Part shown: in pieces, positions 58,756 through 64,000 of the stretch | How the letters are laid out: every line of letters begins with the position of its first letter | How positions within the stretch are numbered: position 1 is the stretch's first letter | Source of the DNA: JAZKDW01 sp040387375 | GTDB lineage: Bacteria; Pseudomonadota; Gammaproteobacteria; Burkholderiales; Burkholderiaceae_D | Assembly (NCBI GenBank): GCA_040387375.1 | Contig: JAZKDW010000018.1 | Location: 62,001 to 126,000, forward strand | Direction of reading: 5' to 3' | DNA: 64,000 bases | Notes under the pieces: generated by a model | The model's input: the letters and a program-made list of their open reading frames with translations, nothing else | The model's database searches: none | What the model was told of the DNA's origin: nothing | Position numbers and translations under genes: made by a program

Positions 58756-59733
58756 TTGCGTTTTGATTTCAGCGATCTTCGTCTGCTAGTGCACATCGTC
58801 GAAGCCGGCAGCATCACCGCCGGCGCGGGTCGTGCCCACCTTGCGCTGGCCGCGGCCAGCGCCCGCATTCGTGGCATGGAGGAAGTGCTCGGCATGCCCC
58901 TGCTGATCCGGGGCCGGCGCGGCATTACGCCGACCCCTTCGGGCCGCGCGGTATTGCGCCACGCCCGGCTGGTGCTGCGGCAGATGGAAAAAATGAATGA
59001 AGAGCTGGCCGATTTTTCCGGCGGGGTGAAGGGAAATATCCGGGTGATGTGCGGCACCGCCGCCATGACCGAGCTTTTGCCCGCCGCCATGGTTGGCTTT
59101 CTGGCGCAGCATCCCGGCATCGATATTGATATCAAGGAAGGCCTCACGCCCGATATCGTGCAGGCCCTGTTAAGCGACGCGGTCGATATCGGTATTGTCG
59201 GCGGCCCGGTCAGCGTTTCCGGAATTGACGTCATGCCGTTCCGGGAAGACCGGCTGGTCGCCATTACACCTCGCGGTCATGCATTGGGGCGCCGCCGCTA
59301 CGCATGTTTCGCCGATCTGCTGAGCCATGATTTTGTCGGACTGACCGACCATGGCACACTCCAGCTCACGCTGGCAAGCCATGCCGCGCAACTGGGCCGG
59401 CAGATGCGATTGCGTGTGCGAGTGCACAGCTTCGACGCGATCTGCCAACTGGTCGAGGGCGGCGTCGGCATTGCGGTGCTGCCCGAGTCCGCTGCGCTGC
59501 GGTATCGCCACGCCCATCTGCTACGACGCATCAATCTGCGCGACGAGTGGGCCAGCCGGACCTGGCATATTTGCGTGCGCCGTTTGGAAGACCTTCCGGC
59601 CTATGCACAAGATCTGGTCGCCGGCTTGCGCATTGGGTCGCCCACGGGCGCGCCGGAGTCGCGCCGGGTTGAAGCGGGAATGGCGGGAAAAAGCAGGGAA
59701 AAGCGCGAGAGAACGCAGAGGTATTTAAGGTGA
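58756..59733 (+). CDS. LysR-family transcription regulator
   Basis: A 325-residue LysR protein. N-terminal HTH DLRLLVHIVEAGSITAGAGRAHLALAAASARIRGMEEVLG, and a C-terminal effector domain beginning GNIRVMCGTAAMTELLPAAMVGFLAQHPGIDIDI. TTG 58756 follows TGGAGGAA. It is divergent from tctBA, so it probably controls that transporter in response to a carboxylate; the ligand is unknown. The last residues are a basic tail. Confidence 0.9.
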   Translation: MRFDFSDLRLLVHIVEAGSITAGAGRAHLALAAASARIRGMEEVLGMPLLIRGRRGITPTPSGRAVLRHARLVLRQMEKMNEELADFSGGVKGNIRVMCGTAAMTELLPAAMVGFLAQHPGIDIDIKEGLTPDIVQALLSDAVDIGIVGGPVSVSGIDVMPFREDRLVAITPRGHALGRRRYACFADLLSHDFVGLTDHGTLQLTLASHAAQLGRQMRLRVRVHSFDAICQLVEGGVGIAVLPESAALRYRHAHLLRRINLRDEWASRTWHICVRRLEDLPAYAQDLVAGLRIGSPTGAPESRRVEAGMAGKSREKRERTQRYLR

Positions 59734-59821
59734 GTTTCTAGCTCCGATACCCTCGCTCCGGCACGTTCCTTATCTCTAAACTGACCCGAATATCCCCAGG
59801 CAAAAAATCAGGACGAAGTGC

Positions 59822-59845
59822 TTGACCTTACCATCATGGATACGG
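59822..59845 (+). promoter_or_regulatory. MerR-type metal promoter-like sequence (tentative)
   Basis: TTGACCTTACCATCATGG lies about 110 bp before the DUF3703-like gene. The -35-like TTGACC followed by an ACCTTACC half site resembles CueR/MerR operators; the right half (GGATACGG) matches only partly and no clear -10 follows. Confidence 0.25.
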
Positions 59846-59951
59846 CGAGACTGTGAAAATAGTTTGCCGGATCATCGACCGGCAGCGCCGTACACTGATT
59901 CGCAAACCGCTCTAGATCTGGCCGGATACACCAACATGAGGAACACAGAAC

Positions 59952-60299
59952 ATGATGAACGCAAGACAAAAAGAATTTTACGAATCCGAGATTTCGGCGG
60001 CAAGAAAATTGATCGCCGAGGGCAAGATTGATGATGCATTCAGCCGGCTGGAGGTCGCCCATGTTCTGGGGCAGCACCATGTGCTGCCGCACGTGAAGTC
60101 GCACTGGCTGATGCTGAAGATCGGGGTAAAGCGGCGATCCGCATATCAGGTTTTTGGGCAAGCAGTGCGCATGATGGTTGGCGCAATTGGCTCTGCCGTC
60201 GGTATTGTCCCGGCAGGAAATACCGGCGGCACCAATATCAGCATGTTCCGGCGCCTGCCGATCGCGCCTGAACTGAACAAGATACTGAATGAGAAATAA
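59952..60299 (+). CDS. DUF3703-like small protein
   Basis: A 115-residue protein: MMNARQKEFYESEISAARKL, then FSRLEVAHVLGQHHVLPHVKSHWLMLKIGVKRRSAYQV, and GNTGGTNISMFRRLPIAPEL. The AHVLGQ, HVxSHWLMLK and GNTGG blocks fit DUF3703. Function unknown; several His residues could bind metal, and the upstream MerR-like promoter would fit that, but it is tentative. ATG 59952 or 59955. Confidence 0.7.
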   Translation: MMNARQKEFYESEISAARKLIAEGKIDDAFSRLEVAHVLGQHHVLPHVKSHWLMLKIGVKRRSAYQVFGQAVRMMVGAIGSAVGIVPAGNTGGTNISMFRRLPIAPELNKILNEK

Positions 60300-60411
60300 G
60301 TGGATGTCGGGTCAGAGTGAGGTAACCTGGCTTTCACGGACAGGTTAATTAAGCATTTCGAGATACGCTCAGGCGGCATAAACTGTGGTCTGTCCCCTAT
60401 TCTCCTGTCTC

Positions 60412-60657
60412 CTATTCTCCTCTGGCCGGCACGACCGACTCGCCAGCCCCCACTGCAGTCAGGGCGGCTTCACGGTCGAGCTTGCGCCAGTTGAACAGCT
60501 GGCTGGCACCCACGCCGTGCTGCCGGGCGACCAGCGAGACGCTCATTCCTGGCTCGTACGTAAGTCTTACCAGGTCCGCTTTCTCTTGGGGAGACCAGCG
60601 CCGGCGACGCTGCTCGGTTACCGTGACCACTTCGATTTTTTGGTTATTTCTAGTCAT
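60412..60657 (-). mobile_element. IS3-family orfA remnant
   Basis: The start MTRNNQKIEVVTVTEQRRRRWSPQEKADLVRLTYEPGMSVSLVARQHGVGASQLFNWRKL is the HTH end of an IS2-like (IS3-family) transposase OrfA. It breaks off after GESVVPARGE at 60412, and no orfB follows. Adjacent at 60392-60421 is an imperfect 15-bp tandem duplication (gtcccctattctcct / gtctcctattctcct). It marks the border of a DNA tract of different composition. Confidence 0.75.
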
Positions 60658-60768
60658 ACTCACGGTCCTATTCCTATCCGTAAGAATAGCGCATAGACTG
60701 TGTCTGGTCATTCAAGGGGCTATTTCAGAGGTATCATGAGGTATTAAAAACTGGCTGCAGATTGTGCG

Positions 60769-61269
60769 TTATCGCGTTACTGACTTTATGGCGCGTGCTC
60801 TCGTGATCAACGACTTCGGACCGTTTGTGACTATAGAATTCGGCGAGTAAAATGTGTAATTGTTAATTTGATCAACTTCATTACATTGATCGGCAAAAAC
60901 TAGAAGGGATAGGCCGTTATCAAAAATAATTTCGATGTCACCAGCAGGCAATCGAACTCTTACCTTAGCAACATGTGCACCGATTATCTGTTTCAATCCA
61001 ATTGCCATCGATTGATGACTTAAGTTGCTGCTAGTCGAGCTACAAATCACCTCGCCTTTTGTTTGTAGGCGCCAAGCACACTCTATATATAAAACGTCTT
61101 CACCCGCATATCTCCTTTGTTCATCAGTTAATGCCGGATTTTTAAGGGGCTTGTTTCGCAGTACCTTCCCTCCAAAATCTAAGCTGATCACAGTTCCAGC
61201 TCCCGCCCCCGCAATAACGCTCCAACATACAGAAGAACGCAATCGCATTTTAATAATATTTAAGCTCAT
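60769..61269 (-). CDS. Candidate immunity protein for the Rhs-type toxin
   Basis: A 166-residue protein with no recognised domain (MSLNIIKMRLRSSVCWSVIAG, then GKVLRNKPLKNPALTDEQRR, LYIECAWRLQTKGEVICSS, DIEIIFDNGLSLLVFADQ). It begins 11 bp after the stop of the toxin gene (AAGGA before ATG 61269); an earlier ATG at 61293 would overlap that gene. Position, small size and low GC match immunity genes of polymorphic toxins. Function is inferred from position only. Confidence 0.6.
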   Translation of the reverse strand: MSLNIIKMRLRSSVCWSVIAGAGAGTVISLDFGGKVLRNKPLKNPALTDEQRRYAGEDVLYIECAWRLQTKGEVICSSTSSNLSHQSMAIGLKQIIGAHVAKVRVRLPAGDIEIIFDNGLSLLVFADQCNEVDQINNYTFYSPNSIVTNGPKSLITRARAIKSVTR

Positions 61270-61279
61270 TAAGGAATCC

Positions 61280-64000
61280 TTATTTTTTTCCATATCCGAG
61301 TTCTTTCATATATTTGAGGATATCTTGGTACCCATTAAAACCTTGCCCTGAAATCTCTCGATGGGTATCACCTTTACCTAATCCAAGTTCTTTATCTACT
61401 GCACGAGCGGCTTCATTTTCACGCCTTAACGCGTCGGTTCCCTTATATTGGCCTAGACTTCCTGGTTTTTTTCTAACAGCGCCGGGAGATGGACAAAACG
61501 ATAAACCGCTACCAATCTCAACGCAACCATATTCATCAACTTTTGGGGGCAGAAACAGTGGCCTGCAAGATGAACCATCGTCATAAATTAGAGGATCCCA
61601 AGAACGCCCACCTGGCATGAGACCTTTTAGGCCCAACGGGTCAATATAAGATGCAGGATTTCCTCCAACATAGGCATAGGTGTTTAAACCGCCTGCCAAT
61701 CCAATCGGATCTGGTTCTACGTACCTTCCCGCGCTCGGATCATATGTTCGGAAGTAGTTGTAATGGAGATTGGTTTCCCTGTCAAAGTACTGACCCGGGA
61801 AACGGAGGTTGAATTCCAGCCTGCGGCCGGTATTGCCCGGATCCTCTTCCGGCAGATTGCCGCCGAACGGATCGCTGTTGTCCCATTGCCAGACAATGTT
61901 GTTGGTCGCATCGGTGATCACCCGCGGCGTATTGAGATGGTCGCTGTCGATGTAATACACCTGGGCTGCCGCAGGCATCGCGGTCACCGTGACGGTCACT
62001 GGGTCGGACACCGCCACCGCGCCCGCATCATCGGTCGCCTTCGCCGAGATCAAGTAGGCGCCTGCAGTCACGTTCATCCAGTTGTAGACATACGGCGGGG
62101 CGCCCACGCTCGCCAGCAGCGTGTCACCGCTGAAGAACTCCACCCTGATCACACTGCCGTCTGCATCGCCTGCCGCCGCATTGAGCAGCACCGTCGCCGG
62201 TGCAGTGGCATCGGTTGGCGTGGCAATCATGCTGACTGTCGGCGCGATATTGGCTGCCACGGTAATGGTGATGGTGATCGCCGCTGACGTGGTTTGCGCG
62301 CCCGCATTGTCGGTGGCCCTGGCCATGATCACATGGCTGCCTGCCGCCGCACCGCTCCAGCGCCATGTGTACGGCGCCTGTGTCGCGGTTCCCAGCAGCG
62401 TGCCGCCATCGAAGAACTCGACCTTTTTAATGCTGCCGTCGGCATCCGTTGCCGTGGCCGCCAACTCGATTGGTGCGCCTGCCGGGTAGGTTGCCGCATC
62501 GACCGGCGCCGTCAGGTTTACAACCGGTGTCGCATTGTCGGCCACCTGCACTGTCACCGCCGCCGACGTCGTCACCACCCCCAGGTTGTCGGTGGCTTTG
62601 GCACGCAGCGTGTACGTGCCTTTGGCAACGGCTTGCCAGTCATGCGTGAACGGCGGTGTGGTCAATGTTGCCAGCAGCGTGCTGCCATTGAAGAATTGCA
62701 CCTTCGCGATGGTGCCGTCGCTGTCGGCCACATCGGCGGCGAGCGGGATGACGGCGGGCGCCGCATAACGGGCAAGATTCGCTGGCGCGCTCAGCGCCAC
62801 GGTGGGCGCGGTATCGACGACGAGGCGCATCGCCGCCGATATCCTGGTCAAGCCCTGGCTATCGGTCGCTTTGGCGGTGATCGCATGACTGCCTGCCGGG
62901 ACATTGCTCCAGCCAATGCCGTAGGGTGCTGTGGTGGCGCTGCCGATCAGGGCCGTGCCGGCATAAAAGTCGACCTGGGTGATGGCGCCATGGGTGCCGG
63001 TGGCCGTGGCGGCCAGTTCGATCGTTGCCAGCGGCAGGTACCGCTTGCTGGCCGGGGCAACGAGTGCCACCGTGATCGGGTTGGCCACCGTGATCGTTGT
63101 GGCTTCAGAGGTGATCACGCTGCCCAGGTCATCAGTGGCGCGGGCGGTGATGCGGTAGGTGCCCGGTGGCGCATTGGCCCAGGTCAATGCGTATGGCGCA
63201 GTTGTGGCCGTGCCGATCAGCGTGCCACCACGGTAAAACTGCACCTTGGTGATCGTGCCATCGTCATCGCTGACATTGGCTGCGAGGTTGATGTTGGCAA
63301 GGCCGACATGGGCATCGGTTGCCAGCGGTGCGGTCAGGGTGACCACAGGCGGCGTGTTGACGATGACCCTGATGGCGCCCGACGTCTTGCTGAGGCCCTG
63401 GCTGTCGGTGGCCCTGGCGGTGATCACATGCCTGCCGACCGGGGCGTTGTTCCACTCGATGGCATAGGGCGCCGTCGTGGCGCTGCCGATCAGTGTCGTG
63501 CCGGCAAAGAAGTCCACTTGCGTGATGGCGCCGTTGGCATCGCTGGCGGTGGCGCCCAGGGGAATGGTTGCTGTTGGGAGATAGCGGGTATTGGTGGCCG
63601 GACTTGCCATCGCGACCGTGACCGGGTTGGCTACCGTGATGGTTGTTGCTTCGGACGTGATCACGCTGCCCAGGTTGTCGGAGGCGCGGGCGGTGATGCG
63701 GTACGTGCCCGGGGGCGCATTGGCCCAGGTCAGCACGTAGGGTGCAGTGGTGGCCGTGCCGATCAGGATGCCACCACGGTAGAACTGCACCTTCGTGATG
63801 GTGCCGTCGGCATCGTTCACGTTGGCGGCGAGGTCGATGCTGGCCAGGCCCACATGGGCATCGGTGGCCAGTGGTGCGGTCAGGCTGACCACAGGTGGCG
63901 TGTTGACAATGACCCTGATCGCACCCGATGTCTTGCTCACGTTGCGGCTGTTGACTGCCCGGGCGGTGACGGTGTACGTCCCGGTGGGCACCTCGCTCCA
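61280..64000 (-). CDS. Ig-repeat protein with Rhs core and C-terminal toxin tail (5' end off the window)
   Basis: The frame is open to the right edge; 906 codons are visible. At least seven Big_7-type Ig-like domains of about 90 residues (repeated DGTITKVQFY, APYxLTWANAPPGTYRITA) are followed by a short Rhs-associated core (YYIDSDHLNTPRVITDATNN, LRFPGQYFDRETNLHYNYFRTYDPSAGRYVEPDPIGLAGGLNTYAYVGGNPASYIDPLGL). After DPLGL comes a variable tail of about 110 residues ending LGLGKGDTHREISGQGFNGYQDILKYMKELG, as in toxin ends of Rhs proteins. Probably secreted or surface-bound; the tail may be the toxin, with the next gene as immunity. Confidence 0.8.
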   Translation of the reverse strand, partial: WSEVPTGTYTVTARAVNSRNVSKTSGAIRVIVNTPPVVSLTAPLATDAHVGLASIDLAANVNDADGTITKVQFYRGGILIGTATTAPYVLTWANAPPGTYRITARASDNLGSVITSEATTITVANPVTVAMASPATNTRYLPTATIPLGATASDANGAITQVDFFAGTTLIGSATTAPYAIEWNNAPVGRHVITARATDSQGLSKTSGAIRVIVNTPPVVTLTAPLATDAHVGLANINLAANVSDDDGTITKVQFYRGGTLIGTATTAPYALTWANAPPGTYRITARATDDLGSVITSEATTITVANPITVALVAPASKRYLPLATIELAATATGTHGAITQVDFYAGTALIGSATTAPYGIGWSNVPAGSHAITAKATDSQGLTRISAAMRLVVDTAPTVALSAPANLARYAAPAVIPLAADVADSDGTIAKVQFFNGSTLLATLTTPPFTHDWQAVAKGTYTLRAKATDNLGVVTTSAAVTVQVADNATPVVNLTAPVDAATYPAGAPIELAATATDADGSIKKVEFFDGGTLLGTATQAPYTWRWSGAAAGSHVIMARATDNAGAQTTSAAITITITVAANIAPTVSMIATPTDATAPATVLLNAAAGDADGSVIRVEFFSGDTLLASVGAPPYVYNWMNVTAGAYLISAKATDDAGAVAVSDPVTVTVTAMPAAAQVYYIDSDHLNTPRVITDATNNIVWQWDNSDPFGGNLPEEDPGNTGRRLEFNLRFPGQYFDRETNLHYNYFRTYDPSAGRYVEPDPIGLAGGLNTYAYVGGNPASYIDPLGLKGLMPGGRSWDPLIYDDGSSCRPLFLPPKVDEYGCVEIGSGLSFCPSPGAVRKKPGSLGQYKGTDALRRENEAARAVDKELGLGKGDTHREISGQGFNGYQDILKYMKELGYGKK

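Overview
The window is about 64 kb of GC-rich (roughly 60 % by eye) bacterial chromosome. Gene content and arrangement (EttA, TctAB and TRAP/BugT-type transport pieces, a PtxS/Kgu sugar-acid locus, an OtsA with a membrane sensor, many IclR/LysR-type regulated catabolic genes) point to a betaproteobacterium of the order Burkholderiales, probably Oxalobacteraceae-like. That placement is inference. No rRNA, tRNA, CRISPR array or complete mobile element was seen. A 10-N assembly gap lies at 39435-39444.

Layout. (1) 1-9146: signalling block. A 2096-residue soluble hybrid histidine kinase built on a tandem array of 92-residue HAMP units is followed by a CheR-like protein with a decayed SAM site; a second hybrid kinase is divergent. 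(2) 9189-16951: a DsbA/FrnE-type oxidoreductase, then a tightly overlapped eight-gene lipid-modification operon (FAD oxidase, DUF1365, cyclopropane-fatty-acid synthase family, chalcone-isomerase-like protein, MFS carrier, DUF3833 lipoprotein, SDR, NTF2-like), including a 14-bp tandem repeat that makes a chain of start/stop overlaps. (3) 17093-25058: rarD, ettA and assorted single genes, with two related hairpin-pair intergenic repeats. (4) 25166-32129: a 2-ketogluconate-type locus: LacI/PtxS-like regulator with two near-palindromic operators, an ABC uptake system of the polar-amino-acid family, then KguE-, KguK- and KguD-like enzymes. (5) 32293-36649: Crp/Fnr-type regulator, PAS hybrid kinase and REC-PAS-PAS protein. 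(6) 36708-48458: catabolic region with an IclR regulator, two orphan solute-binding proteins, alcohol and aldehyde dehydrogenases, two hydroxyacid oxidoreductases, a tautomerase and a TfdA-like dioxygenase; a shared 16-bp motif around an ATAT core occurs in several of the promoters. One binding-protein gene is split by the N gap and a foreign alpha/beta-hydrolase fragment. (7) 48632-49428: an HTH-nucleotidyltransferase gene with palindromic operator and a truncated HEPN-like partner. (8) 49505-55442: a trehalose cycle operon (membrane-sensor OtsA, OtsB, GH15, ROK kinase). (9) 55791-59733: DJ-1/PfpI protein, TctAB without TctC, divergent LysR. (10) 59952-64000: DUF3703-like gene, an IS3-type orfA remnant, and an AT-rich tail of an Rhs/Ig-repeat polymorphic toxin with its candidate immunity gene; the toxin gene runs off the right edge.

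The candidates most worth following are the start/stop relay at 15700-15755, the IclR-type motif set, the ABC-for-MFS replacement in the Kgu locus, the Rhs tail/immunity pair, and the HAMP-array kinase with its degenerate CheR.
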